Below, piece after piece: positions 1 to 6,820 of a stretch of 14,807 bases of DNA (position 1 is the first letter of the stretch; each line of letters starts with the position of its first letter). The notes beneath the pieces are model-generated. The model made no database searches and was not told where the DNA came from. It saw only the letters and a list, made by a program, of their open reading frames with translations. The stretch is from positions 1 to 14,807 of the forward strand of contig JAQXKW010000255.1 of assembly GCA_029010655.1 (NCBI GenBank), given 5' to 3'. The translations under genes and the position numbers were made by a program. This DNA is from Clostridia bacterium. GTDB lineage: Bacteria > Bacillota > Clostridia > Oscillospirales > CAG-272.

Positions 1-12
1 GGCATAAGATAA

Positions 13-77
13 AACCCCTTTAGGGGTTGCCGGAAAAGGGAATGCGGTCGGCAAACCTTTCGGCGCCCCTTTAGGGG
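13..77. repeat. Paired CCCC-TTTA-GGGG hairpin motif in intergenic DNA
   Basis: A short hairpin, AACCCC-TTTA-GGGGTT, lies at 13-28, and its core CCCC-TTTA-GGGG is repeated at 66-77, where it again continues into GGTT. Between them GGTTGCCG (25-32) can pair with CGGCAAACC (49-57) with one bulged A, so the first hairpin and this longer stem compete for the same bases. A further small hairpin, GCCCT-TCC-AGGGC, is at 93-105. No open reading frame or recognised RNA family explains the stretch. It lies just past the end of the ACT-domain gene and may be part of an intergenic repeat family, but that is inference. Confidence 0.45.
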
Positions 78-114
78 TTTTGTCCGTAATATGCCCTTCC
101 AGGGCTTATTCAAG

Positions 115-133
115 CCTCCGGCTTAGCCGGAGG
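115..133 (-). terminator. Hairpin after the ACT-domain gene, possible terminator
   Basis: CCTCCGGC-TTA-GCCGGAGG is a perfect 8-bp GC-rich stem with a three-base loop, beginning 7 bases past the stop codon of the minus-strand ACT-domain gene. On the transcribed strand it is followed by TTGAATAAG, not a run of T, so it is a poor classical intrinsic terminator. It may instead be a 3'-end stabilising stem or one member of the hairpin cluster at 1-135. Confidence 0.45.
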
Positions 134-139
134 TCCTGA

Positions 140-565
140 CTACCTGAACAGCTCCTCTGAGCTTACAATATCAAGCCCCATGTCGGAAAGCTTGCGTCGG
201 GATTCACTTCCCTCTATTCTGAATACCATGTACGCTTTTCCCGGAGTGTGGGATAAAAAGGCGTATGCGTATTCAACACCGATTCCTGCGTCGGAAATCA
301 GCTTCATTACAGCCGCCATTCCGCCGGGCTTATCCTCCATTCTTACCGCTATTACTGGGGTAAGCTTGCAGGGGTAGCCGGAAGACCTTAAAATTTCCGC
401 CGCCTTTTCGGGGTCTTCAACTATAACTCTCAGAATTCCGAAATCCTGTGTATCAGCCAGCGACAGAGCGTGCATGCTTATTCCGTTTTCTGCCAAAACC
501 GAGCATACGTCTGTCAGCGCACCGTGTCTGTTTTCAACAAAAACCGATATTTGTTTAATACTCAT
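140..565 (-). CDS. Tandem ACT-domain protein
   Basis: This 141-residue cytoplasmic protein consists of two ACT domains, roughly residues 3-66 and 70-140. Each begins with a beta strand followed by a ligand-loop signature: ENRHGALTDV at 11-20 and EDKPGGMAAV at 77-86. ACT domains bind amino acids or related small molecules and usually regulate. Stand-alone tandem ACT proteins are commonly encoded next to paaK and indolepyruvate ferredoxin oxidoreductase (ior) genes in anaerobes. Here the gene starts 10 bases after the paaK stop, so the two are co-transcribed. No ior gene is visible in the window. A start at 592 is possible, but ATG 565 is chosen because an AGGGAAG ribosome binding site precedes it and the ACT fold begins right after it. 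The likely role is sensing an aromatic amino acid or aryl acid, which is inference. Confidence 0.88.
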   Translation of the reverse strand: MSIKQISVFVENRHGALTDVCSVLAENGISMHALSLADTQDFGILRVIVEDPEKAAEILRSSGYPCKLTPVIAVRMEDKPGGMAAVMKLISDAGIGVEYAYAFLSHTPGKAYMVFRIEGSESRRKLSDMGLDIVSSEELFR

Positions 566-575
566 AATTCTTCCC

Positions 576-1898
576 TCACTTAAGCTGAACATTATCTATT
601 AGCTTGCGCTTGTCAATTACCCTTACGGCCTTGCCCTCGCTTCTTGCAATAGAACCGGGCTGAACAAGATGCACCGCAGGATTAATCCCCAGCATGGTTT
701 TAAGCGCCCCTGCGAGATTTTTCTCCATGGCGGTAAGCTCTTTCACCGTGTCGGAGAACTGCTCCTCGGAGATTTCAACGTAAACGTCAAAGGTGTCGGT
801 ACTGCTTACCCGGTCAACAACGATCTGGTAATTCGCCGTGTAACCCATTTTCAAAAGCACGGTTTCAATCTGCGACGGGAATACGTTTACGCCGCGGATT
901 ATAAGCATATCGTCGCTTCTGCCTAAAGGCTTTGACATCTTAATATGAGTTCTGCCGCAGGGACAATTTACGTGCTTCAACACGCATATATCTCTGGTGC
1001 GGTAGCGAAGAAGCGGAAACGCTTCTTTGTCAATACATGTAAATACAAGCTCGCCCTTCTCTCCCTCGGGAAGCACTTCACCTGTATCGGGGTCAATAAT
1101 TTCCGCTATAAAATGGTCCTCATTTATATGCATGCCGTTCTGTGCGGAGCACTCAAACGCTACGCCGGGACCGGAAATTTCAGTAAGCCCGTATATGTCA
1201 TACGCCTTTATTCCCAGAGCTTTTTCAATGCTCTGCCGCATTTCCTCAGTCCAAGGCTCTGCGCCGAAAATTCCCGCTTTCAAATCAATGTCATCAGCCG
1301 TCAGCCCCATTTTATGAAGAACCTCGCCGATATAAACCGCATAGGAGGGGGTACAGCAAATAATTGTTGAATGGAGATCCCTCATAAACTGTATCTGTCG
1401 TTCCGTATTGCCGCTGGACATGGGAAGCGTCAGGCATCCCACCTTGTGAGAGCCGCCGTTAAGTCCGGGACCGCCTGTAAACAGACCGTAGCCGTATGCC
1501 ACCTGACAAACATCGTCCTTTGTTCCGCCTGCGGCAACAATGGCTCTGGCACAGCATTCCTCCCATAAGTCAATATCATTTTGCGTATAGAAGGCAACAA
1601 CTCTCTTTCCCGTAGTTCCGCTTGTGGACTGAATTCTCACGCACTCCGAAAGAGGAGTGCCCAAAAGCCCATAAGGGTATGCGTCTCTGAGATCCGCCTT
1701 TGTCAGAAACGGGAGCTTATGCAAATCGTCCGTGGACTTAATATCCTCCGGCTTTACTCCCTTTTCGTCCATCAGGTTTCTGTAATACTCAACGTTTTCG
1801 TAAACACGCTTTACCTGACGAACCAGCTTTTCATTTTGAATTTCCTTGATTTTCTCAATAGGAGCGCATTCAATCTCCTGTCTGAAATAATTGTTCAT
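576..1898 (-). CDS. paaK: Phenylacetate-CoA ligase (PaaK family)
   Basis: This 440-residue enzyme of the ANL adenylate-forming superfamily has the usual length of the PaaK family. It joins an aryl acid such as phenylacetate to CoA using ATP, through an acyl-adenylate, in the cytoplasm. Visible motifs are the phosphate-binding loop STSGTTGK at 91-98, YGLTE at 236-240, the ribose-binding aspartate in YRTRD at 299-303, and the hinge GRSDDMLIIRG at 326-336, followed by the C-terminal lid domain typical of PaaK. A CPCGR segment at 312-316 is also family-like. In fermenting anaerobes such ligases often work in reverse with ior-type oxidoreductases, making acid plus ATP from aryl-acetyl-CoA; the partner enzyme is not in this window. 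ATG 1898 is preceded by an AGGAGAC ribosome binding site. The gene heads a two-gene operon with the ACT-domain protein. The actual substrate cannot be read from sequence. Confidence 0.93.
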   Translation of the reverse strand: MNNYFRQEIECAPIEKIKEIQNEKLVRQVKRVYENVEYYRNLMDEKGVKPEDIKSTDDLHKLPFLTKADLRDAYPYGLLGTPLSECVRIQSTSGTTGKRVVAFYTQNDIDLWEECCARAIVAAGGTKDDVCQVAYGYGLFTGGPGLNGGSHKVGCLTLPMSSGNTERQIQFMRDLHSTIICCTPSYAVYIGEVLHKMGLTADDIDLKAGIFGAEPWTEEMRQSIEKALGIKAYDIYGLTEISGPGVAFECSAQNGMHINEDHFIAEIIDPDTGEVLPEGEKGELVFTCIDKEAFPLLRYRTRDICVLKHVNCPCGRTHIKMSKPLGRSDDMLIIRGVNVFPSQIETVLLKMGYTANYQIVVDRVSSTDTFDVYVEISEEQFSDTVKELTAMEKNLAGALKTMLGINPAVHLVQPGSIARSEGKAVRVIDKRKLIDNVQLK

Positions 1899-1999
1899 AA
1901 CCGTCTCCTGTCTCGTTTGCGGGAAACGAGAGTTCTTTTCCTTTTCACGTATTCATGGGGAAAACAGGACTTTTCAGGGAGCACCCGGGCAAAGTCCGT
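1899..1999 (-). promoter_or_regulatory. Structured 5' leader of paaK
   Basis: Between the predicted transcription start (about 1999) and the paaK start codon the transcript can fold two stems. The first pairs GGACTTT with AAAGTCC (1991-1997 with 1967-1973) around a loop that itself contains GGG/CCC, and lies at the extreme 5' end. The second is an 8-bp stem, 1924-1931 with 1911-1918, ending only a few bases before the ribosome binding site. I see no T-box, SAM or other riboswitch signature. It could be a 5' stabilising stem plus a translation-modulating stem, or an undescribed regulator. Confidence 0.45.
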
Positions 2000-2005
2000 A
2001 AAATT

Positions 2006-2034
2006 AATGTACCATAATTTGCGCCCGTTGTCAA
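2006..2034 (-). promoter_or_regulatory. Sigma-A promoter of paaK-ACT operon
   Basis: Reading the minus strand, a perfect TTGACA (2029-2034) is separated by 17 bases from TACATT (2006-2011). The element sits directly downstream of the SGNH hydrolase gene, whose stop codon is at 2063, and gives the paaK operon its own promoter. It predicts a leader of roughly 100 bases. Confidence 0.7.
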
Positions 2035-2062
2035 CACAGCTTTTTAATTTCGAGCGTTTCGG

Positions 2063-2728
2063 TTATTCGGGCTTATGCAGCATGTCAAAATCGCAGTGGG
2101 ACAAAAACTCACGAGCCATAAGAGTGGCTCCCACCCTGCTGGGATGCATTCTGTCCCATGCAATGGAAGCAGGGTGTCTGTACTTGAAATACTCATCGTA
2201 CATTCCCTGAAAATCCACGTATTCACAGCCGTATTCATCGGCAAGCCTTTTGCAAATCGCACCGTATTCGTCCATGCGCGCTCTCATAGGGTCGTCCTTG
2301 AGAGGCTCCATGAAATAAGGTGAGATAATAAACATCTTTTTCACCTTTGAAACGGTCATTTCAATCATTTTCCTGATGCTTTTCTCCGTTTCGTCGGGCA
2401 AAACGTGCTGCCCCGTGTAGCTCGGACTGTCAAACTGGCGCCATACGTCATTGCCGCCGATAAGCAGGCTGACATAATCCGGATTCAAATCAAGTACATC
2501 CCGCTGCCATCTTTCAAGCATTTCCGTGCTTGTATTTCCGTTAACGCCGGAATTGACAACTCTGACGTGAACCTCAGGATAAAAAGCGTTCAGCATGCTG
2601 TCAATCTCTCTCACATATCCGTTGCCGAGAGCGTCCCACAGGGGGCTGTCCCCCACAGGAAGCGTACTGCCCATATCCGTAACGGAATCTCCTGCAAAAA
2701 CGATAGTCTCGTAATCCTTAAAAAGCAT
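2063..2728 (-). CDS. SGNH/GDSL-family hydrolase
   Basis: This 221-residue serine hydrolase has all the SGNH blocks. Block I is GDSVTD at 13-18 with nucleophile Ser15, block II is GVNGNT at 61-66, block III is GGND at 91-94, and block V is DRMHPS at 192-197 with the catalytic Asp192 and His195. It has no signal peptide or membrane segment, so it probably acts in the cytoplasm. Family members are esterases or lipases acting on acyl groups of carbohydrates, lysophospholipids and other substrates; this one's substrate cannot be assigned. ATG 2728 follows a GGAGG ribosome binding site that sits in the loop of a small stem (2729-2734 with 2742-2747). It is transcribed alone from its own promoter at 2776-2804, with no obvious terminator before the paaK promoter. 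Confidence 0.87.
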   Translation of the reverse strand: MLFKDYETIVFAGDSVTDMGSTLPVGDSPLWDALGNGYVREIDSMLNAFYPEVHVRVVNSGVNGNTSTEMLERWQRDVLDLNPDYVSLLIGGNDVWRQFDSPSYTGQHVLPDETEKSIRKMIEMTVSKVKKMFIISPYFMEPLKDDPMRARMDEYGAICKRLADEYGCEYVDFQGMYDEYFKYRHPASIAWDRMHPSRVGATLMAREFLSHCDFDMLHKPE

Positions 2729-2775
2729 AACATTTCCTCCGAATGTTTATTTTAATAAATCGGTATGTTACAGAC

Positions 2776-2804
2776 ATTGTAGCATAAAACAGTCAATACT
2801 TCAA
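2776..2804 (-). promoter_or_regulatory. Promoter of the SGNH hydrolase gene
   Basis: On the minus strand TTGAAG (2799-2804) and TACAAT (2776-2781) are 17 bases apart, with TGC just before the -10 box giving an extended -10. It points away from the plus-strand promoter at 2859-2887, so the two are divergent with about 55 bases between their -35 boxes. Confidence 0.6.
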
Positions 2805-2858
2805 TATAAACCGAAAAAATCTCACACATCTTGCAAAAACAAGCAAAACTGATAAAAC

Positions 2859-2887
2859 TTGACTAATAAGTTCGACTGTGATATAAT
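2859..2887 (+). promoter_or_regulatory. Promoter of the plus-strand lipoprotein block
   Basis: TTGACT (2859-2864), a 17-base spacer and a perfect TATAAT (2882-2887) with TGA directly before it make a near-consensus extended -10 sigma-A promoter. It lies about 80 bases upstream of the first lipoprotein start codon at 2967 and faces it. Confidence 0.75.
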
Positions 2888-2966
2888 GTGGAGGAAAGGG
2901 AGAAAGCTTTTGTCTGTTTTTCGTTACCGTTATTTCTGCAATTCTAAATTAAAGGAGTAAGCAAAA

Positions 2967-3542
2967 ATGAAAAAAACATGTTTAATTGCCTGTATTCTAA
3001 CCCTTTGCCTGTTAGTAACCTCCTGCGGATATACTATTGTTGACACAAGCAAAATCGAGGACTATGCCACAACCTTTGACAGAGCATTTCAAGATACTGA
3101 GCTTGACCAACCCGCCATTATGAAAATTTCAACCTCCCCGAGCGACGGTGAAATTGTTCAGTATTATGCAAAATGCATTGATGAATTACCTTTAGGCGAA
3201 CGGGTTCAAATACTTTTGTCGGTGAAATATAACAGCGAGGCATTTGAAAAAGAAACGGAAAGAATTTCCGCCATATCACAGGCAAATCCCGTTCTTTATG
3301 ACACGGAGCATTTTCAATATCCCGCATATGTTTCCTCAATAGGATACCTAAATGCATGCGAGTATGTTCTTGTTGACAGCGATAACAGCACCCTGCATTA
3401 TGTTGTGTTACAATCGGTACTGGCGGAAGATATTGTTTTCGACGCCTCTTATTTGCCGTCAGGCTACACCGATTACGGAGAAGTTGAGGGTATGAAGCAT
3501 ACTATTTATTATAGGTTGCTGGATTTGGAAACGCTTGATTAA
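2967..3542 (+). CDS. Small predicted lipoprotein of unknown function
   Basis: This 191-residue protein has a classic lipoprotein signal: a charged MKK start, a hydrophobic core, and the lipobox LVTSC with the lipidated cysteine at residue 20. It should be exported by Sec, lipidated, and held on the outer face of the cytoplasmic membrane. The mature part of about 170 residues has no motif I recognise; it is mixed polar and hydrophobic with several Tyr-rich segments. ATG 2967 follows a good AAGGAG ribosome binding site. It is the first gene after a strong promoter and is followed by three further envelope-type genes on the same strand, the next starting about 90 bases on. No function is assigned. 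Confidence 0.82.
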   Translation: MKKTCLIACILTLCLLVTSCGYTIVDTSKIEDYATTFDRAFQDTELDQPAIMKISTSPSDGEIVQYYAKCIDELPLGERVQILLSVKYNSEAFEKETERISAISQANPVLYDTEHFQYPAYVSSIGYLNACEYVLVDSDNSTLHYVVLQSVLAEDIVFDASYLPSGYTDYGEVEGMKHTIYYRLLDLETLD

Positions 3543-3634
3543 AATAGCAGATAAAATAGTTTGATGGGATTTATCAGAGTAAACTGGATTTAGTAATTGA
3601 GAAAAGAGTGCTTACCCATGTGGGGAACGCATTT

Positions 3635-4255
3635 ATGAAAAATGATTTTCTGATTTATGCAGACGGAAAGGATGTAACATTCCGAGACTCTGTGAGTTGC
3701 GAAATCGGTCAATGCATTGATATAAAAGCTGTTCAGGAAAAATTTACCCATTATGACGGGAAGTTCTTTAAATACTACATGAGATTTTCCGATATGAATA
3801 AAAGTAATGCGATCCCGAACTCAGACGGCTATCCGCCGGAAACTCCTGAACTTTGTTCAAAGCTTCGGATTACGGGAGAAAACCCGAAAATTAAAATAGT
3901 GTTGGATGAAGAAAAAGCCCTGTTTAGAATAACAGGTGAAGATGTTGAATTACTGTCTGCCGAATCATCAAGACAGGTGCTGCCCCAGCACAAATCTATC
4001 GCATTGAAAATATTGTTTTTTAATTGCACTATTTCATTTTTGTTAGCACTGATAATCACTTTAGGATTATCAATATGGATGCGAGACAAAGTAATGACTA
4101 TCGCTTGTGCAGTATTTTTCTCAATTTGCCTATTTTTAAATTTGAAATTCCTTATACCGAAATATTCGTTCATAAAATCAGGAAGGAAGAAAAGCATTGA
4201 TCTGCTGAGTAATAAGAAACACTTATTTTGTAATTGGAATAAGAAAAGCAAATGA
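3635..4255 (+). CDS. Two-TM membrane protein of unknown function
   Basis: This protein of 206 residues has a soluble N-terminal part of about 120 residues, followed by two hydrophobic segments at about 123-148 and 153-175 and a lysine-rich tail (KSGRKKS at 181-187) that should lie in the cytoplasm. There is no signal peptide, so the N-terminal domain is probably cytoplasmic as well. I do not recognise the domain. The start is uncertain. A GTG at 3608 would add nine residues, but ATG 3635 is preferred because a GGGGA ribosome binding site precedes it and the codon is stronger. It lies between two lipoprotein genes and is closely followed by a very small membrane protein, suggesting a shared envelope role. 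Confidence 0.7.
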   Translation: MKNDFLIYADGKDVTFRDSVSCEIGQCIDIKAVQEKFTHYDGKFFKYYMRFSDMNKSNAIPNSDGYPPETPELCSKLRITGENPKIKIVLDEEKALFRITGEDVELLSAESSRQVLPQHKSIALKILFFNCTISFLLALIITLGLSIWMRDKVMTIACAVFFSICLFLNLKFLIPKYSFIKSGRKKSIDLLSNKKHLFCNWNKKSK

Positions 4256-4282
4256 ATTGTCGAATATAATTAGGGTAAATTT

Positions 4283-4447
4283 ATGATTGATTATCTATGG
4301 CTTGTAACATCCGTACTGTTTTTAATCAGTTCAATAATCAATGGAATTAGGTGGTTTGTGATCCGCAAGGATTATAAATTAAGCAGTTTTTTAGTGGTAG
4401 CTGTCCAACTCATAGCATTTATAGTTTTGCTAATTATGGCTTTATAA
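4283..4447 (+). CDS. 54-residue two-TM small membrane protein
   Basis: A short open frame starts at ATG 4283 with AGGG seven bases upstream and ends at TAA 4445-4447. The product begins MIDYLWLVTS. It has two hydrophobic segments, about residues 5-20 and 36-54, joined by a basic hairpin (GIRWFVIRKDYK, 21-32), and ends directly after the second segment. This is a helical-hairpin topology. It starts 27 bases after the preceding membrane protein and 66 bases before the next lipoprotein, on the same strand. I do not recognise a family. Small size leaves some chance that it is not expressed, but the ribosome binding site, the alternating hydrophobic and charged pattern and the position between two genes support it. 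Confidence 0.55.
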   Translation: MIDYLWLVTSVLFLISSIINGIRWFVIRKDYKLSSFLVVAVQLIAFIVLLIMAL

Positions 4448-4513
4448 ATTGAATGAAATGGATCAAGACAAGTTTTTGAGTGGGTATACACTGATCAGAT
4501 AAGGAGTTGTGCG

Positions 4514-5494
4514 ATGAAAAGATTATCATATTGTTTAGCCGCCGTTATTCTGTCATTATTGTTGGTTTCTTGCGGATCCGGTGATTTATTGCTTGAAAAA
4601 GAAATATCAATTAGTGATAATAATACGGTCTTTGGCGGGGATTGTCAAATCTTCAATGGAAATATAATATATATTTATGGAATTGGTAAACTTTCTCCGA
4701 AGTCGTTAAAACAGAAAACCAAAGTATGGACTAAAACCATAATATCAGATTTGTCTTTGTTACATAATGATATATTATCAAGCGTATTGTGTAATGAAGA
4801 TAACATATATGTTATATCATACTCCGATGAATCAAAGGAGAGTTACATATATAAACTGAACGGTAAGGAAGTTCTGGAATTGGCACATATTGATAAGATG
4901 ATTACAGAATCGACAATTTACAATAGTTCTATGTTCCTAAAGGAAGTAGGCGGCAATCTGTATATGTTGAATTTATCAAACAACGAAATGTCATCCATTC
5001 ATGGCGGAATTGATGATTTTTGCATCAACAATGACAGCCTTTATTATTTATATAGTTTCAAAGGTTATAAGATTTTTAAATATGATTTAAAAAGTCAAGA
5101 TGAAACTTTAATCGGGGAGATTGATTTTGGCGGAGAATTATTATCAATAGACGGTGACTATATTGTTTATCTAAATAATAGTAAACTTTGTTTATATAAT
5201 TATAACGATAAATCAACGCTGGATATACAAATCGAAGATAATATAGCCGTTTCCGGAGCATATATAAACGAAAGCACATTATATATTAATACGCTGAAGG
5301 ATGATTCACAACACGGTGAACTAATTGAGTACAGTATTTCTGATAATTCTATAACAGAAGAACATAGACTGGGTCTATATAGGATAGATAATTTATACTA
5401 TACCACAGAAAATGGCGTTATATATGTAAAAACATGCAACGATGCTATATATGAAATAAATAATGGAGTTGCAAAGGAGATAACTAAATACTAA
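4514..5494 (+). CDS. Predicted lipoprotein with beta-propeller-like repeats
   Basis: This 326-residue protein has a lipoprotein signal peptide ending in the lipobox LLVSC, with the lipidated cysteine at residue 20 and a Gly/Ser linker after it. The rest contains repeated units of the form D/N-x-(L/I)-Y-x(4-8)-(I/L)-Y-(K/E)-Y/L followed by polar turns. Examples are NIYVISYSDE, NLYMLNLSNN, DSLYYLYSFK, DYIVYLNNSK, STLYINTLKD and GVIYVKTCND. This pattern is typical of a beta-propeller built of four-stranded blades, likely six or seven. Such surface propellers usually bind proteins or ligands; no catalytic residues are seen. ATG 4514 has a strong AAGGAG site. The gene is clearly AT-rich with many ATA and TTA codons, unlike the minus-strand genes around it, which hints at a separate origin. 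Transcription ends at the terminator at 5521-5553. Confidence 0.8.
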   Translation: MKRLSYCLAAVILSLLLVSCGSGDLLLEKEISISDNNTVFGGDCQIFNGNIIYIYGIGKLSPKSLKQKTKVWTKTIISDLSLLHNDILSSVLCNEDNIYVISYSDESKESYIYKLNGKEVLELAHIDKMITESTIYNSSMFLKEVGGNLYMLNLSNNEMSSIHGGIDDFCINNDSLYYLYSFKGYKIFKYDLKSQDETLIGEIDFGGELLSIDGDYIVYLNNSKLCLYNYNDKSTLDIQIEDNIAVSGAYINESTLYINTLKDDSQHGELIEYSISDNSITEEHRLGLYRIDNLYYTTENGVIYVKTCNDAIYEINNGVAKEITKY

Positions 5495-5520
5495 ACATAT
5501 ATTTGCAGTAGATGTAAATC

Positions 5521-5553
5521 AAAAATCGGAAACGATGAGCGTTTCCGATTTTT
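5521..5553. terminator. Strong bidirectional intrinsic terminator
   Basis: A perfect 14-bp stem (5521-5534 with 5540-5553) closes on the five-base loop ATGAG. The outer part of the stem is A-rich on one side and T-rich on the other, so either strand gives a GC-containing hairpin followed by a T run. It sits between the convergent ends of the plus-strand lipoprotein gene (stop at 5494) and the last gene of the minus-strand fibre operon (ending at 5563) and should terminate both. Confidence 0.92.
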
Positions 5554-5562
5554 GTTTTGCTT

Positions 5563-6246
5563 TTATTCGCCGTCTTTTGTATCTGTTCTCTTTTCTGTCC
5601 GGCGTTTTGAAAAGGCTATGGGCAGCAATGCAAGTGCGCTTGTGCCGGCAAGAACTACGTAAAGCCACGGCTTTAAATCGTCTCCTGTTTTCGGAGGTTT
5701 GGGATCGTCCGTTTCAATAGGCAGTTCCTCCGCCTTGAACTGCCAGTCAAGATAGCCCACAGCCTCCTTATAATCGTTCCCCATGGTTTCTGGAACCTCC
5801 AGCGTAACGTCTAAATCCACTTCGCCGCCCGAATAAAGCGTTCCTAGGTACACCCAGTCGGAAAGCCCCGCCGTTTGCGACGGTGCGGCGTCAAACATAT
5901 ACGTCTGCTCTGAATCCCCTGATTTCGATACCTTCAGCTGAAGCTGTGAAAGGAAGTCCTCCGAGCCCTTCTCTGCCCCAAGGGAGCGCAAATACAGCTT
6001 GACCTTAACCTTATTGGAGGCATCGTTTTTTACGGTGATTTTCTCCGTAAGGCTGTCGCCCGGCATAACATTCTTAAATTCCGTGAACAAATCCGTAGGG
6101 GAATATGTACTGCCCGGCTCAAAAATAAATTCACCGGCTGTCCCTTCATAGGAAACCTTACTTTGCGCAAACGCCGTCACCGAGAAAAGCAAGGCAAAAA
6201 GGACAGCGCACGATAGAGCGGCGGCTCTTTTTATAATATGTTTCAT
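5563..6246 (-). CDS. TasA-like cell-wall-anchored protein with PPKTG sorting signal
   Basis: This 227-residue surface protein is the last gene of the fibre operon. It has an ordinary signal peptide ending AFA at residue 27, not the SipW type of its neighbours. The mature part holds a TasA-like stretch, MPGDSLTEKITVKNDASN (61-78), comparable to the K-x-x-x-V-x-N motif of the other subunits. The C-terminus is a full cell-wall sorting signal: PPKTGD at 184-189, a hydrophobic segment at about 194-213, then a basic KRRTEKR tail. PPKTG fits the (S/P)PXTG motif known for class B sortase of Clostridioides difficile. No sortase is encoded here, so one must act from elsewhere. ATG 6246 is chosen over 6300 because a GGGGAG site precedes it and the signal peptide starts there. 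The likely role is to anchor the fibre base to peptidoglycan, which is inference. Confidence 0.85.
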   Translation of the reverse strand: MKHIIKRAAALSCAVLFALLFSVTAFAQSKVSYEGTAGEFIFEPGSTYSPTDLFTEFKNVMPGDSLTEKITVKNDASNKVKVKLYLRSLGAEKGSEDFLSQLQLKVSKSGDSEQTYMFDAAPSQTAGLSDWVYLGTLYSGGEVDLDVTLEVPETMGNDYKEAVGYLDWQFKAEELPIETDDPKPPKTGDDLKPWLYVVLAGTSALALLPIAFSKRRTEKRTDTKDGE

Positions 6247-6257
6247 GCACTCTCCCC

Positions 6258-6818
6258 CTACTGTGGAATTCTGCCGTCGGCTGAAACGGTGACGCCCCAA
6301 GCGTCCTCGACCGCTTGCGCCGGTTCTGCCTGAATAACCTCTGCCATAACTTCCACCGTCTGTTTTCCGCCGTCTGCGTCCGTATATTTTATAAGCTTTA
6401 TTCCCTCGTCTCCGATTAATGGAGCGTCAGGCTCGCTGTCGGGTAAAACCGGCATGGAATAGTAATAGAAGCCGTTCATATAAAACCACCCGTCACCCGG
6501 CTGAAATTCGGGAAGCGCTGAAGTCCCGCCGATTATCTGACCGTTATCGTTTATGCGGTAGGATACAAAACTTATCCTTACATACACCGCCGTGTCGCTT
6601 GTATTCTTAACATTAACATTCCGCTTTATCTCGCCGTCGAATTCCTCGTCAACATGACAGGATATTCCCGCAGGACGAAAGACATTTTCCACCCGATCCG
6701 TCCTGTCCACGAGAAAAGCCGCCGTACCGAGAACCAAAGAAAACAGCAAAACCAAAACGACGGTGAGAACAGGCAATACAATCCGACCCTTTTGTTTTGT
6801 GCTATTGTCCGAAATCAT
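6258..6818 (-). CDS. SipW-dependent TasA/camelysin-like subunit (fifth)
   Basis: This 186-residue secreted protein has a long hydrophobic N-terminus (13-36) ending in GTAAF at 31-35, a variant of the SipW-type signal end, followed by the V-x-N-V-F-x-x-x-G-I pattern where mature subunits start. A central IKRNVNVKNTSD (64-75) matches the conserved K-x-x-x-V-x-N motif. The C-terminal AEVIQAEP (159-166) and AW (173-174) match the A-x-x-I-Q...AW motif of the paralogues. A segment with WFYMNGFYYYSMPVLP (111-126) resembles the YWYYRMAL segment of the fourth subunit. It starts two bases after the VWA gene stop, behind a strong AGGAGG site, so the genes are translationally linked. It is the most divergent of the set and may be a minor or adaptor subunit joining fibre to anchor. 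Confidence 0.82.
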   Translation of the reverse strand: MISDNSTKQKGRIVLPVLTVVLVLLFSLVLGTAAFLVDRTDRVENVFRPAGISCHVDEEFDGEIKRNVNVKNTSDTAVYVRISFVSYRINDNGQIIGGTSALPEFQPGDGWFYMNGFYYYSMPVLPDSEPDAPLIGDEGIKLIKYTDADGGKQTVEVMAEVIQAEPAQAVEDAWGVTVSADGRIPQ

Positions 6819-6820
6819 TA

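Noticed and set aside
1899..1999. T-box or known riboswitch in the paaK leader
   Set aside because: The conserved T-box sequence and other class signatures I know are absent; only generic stems are seen.
1581..2210. Plus-strand 209-residue open frame antisense to paaK
   Set aside because: It crosses the paaK start, its promoter and the end of the SGNH gene, all of which have strong independent support on the minus strand.
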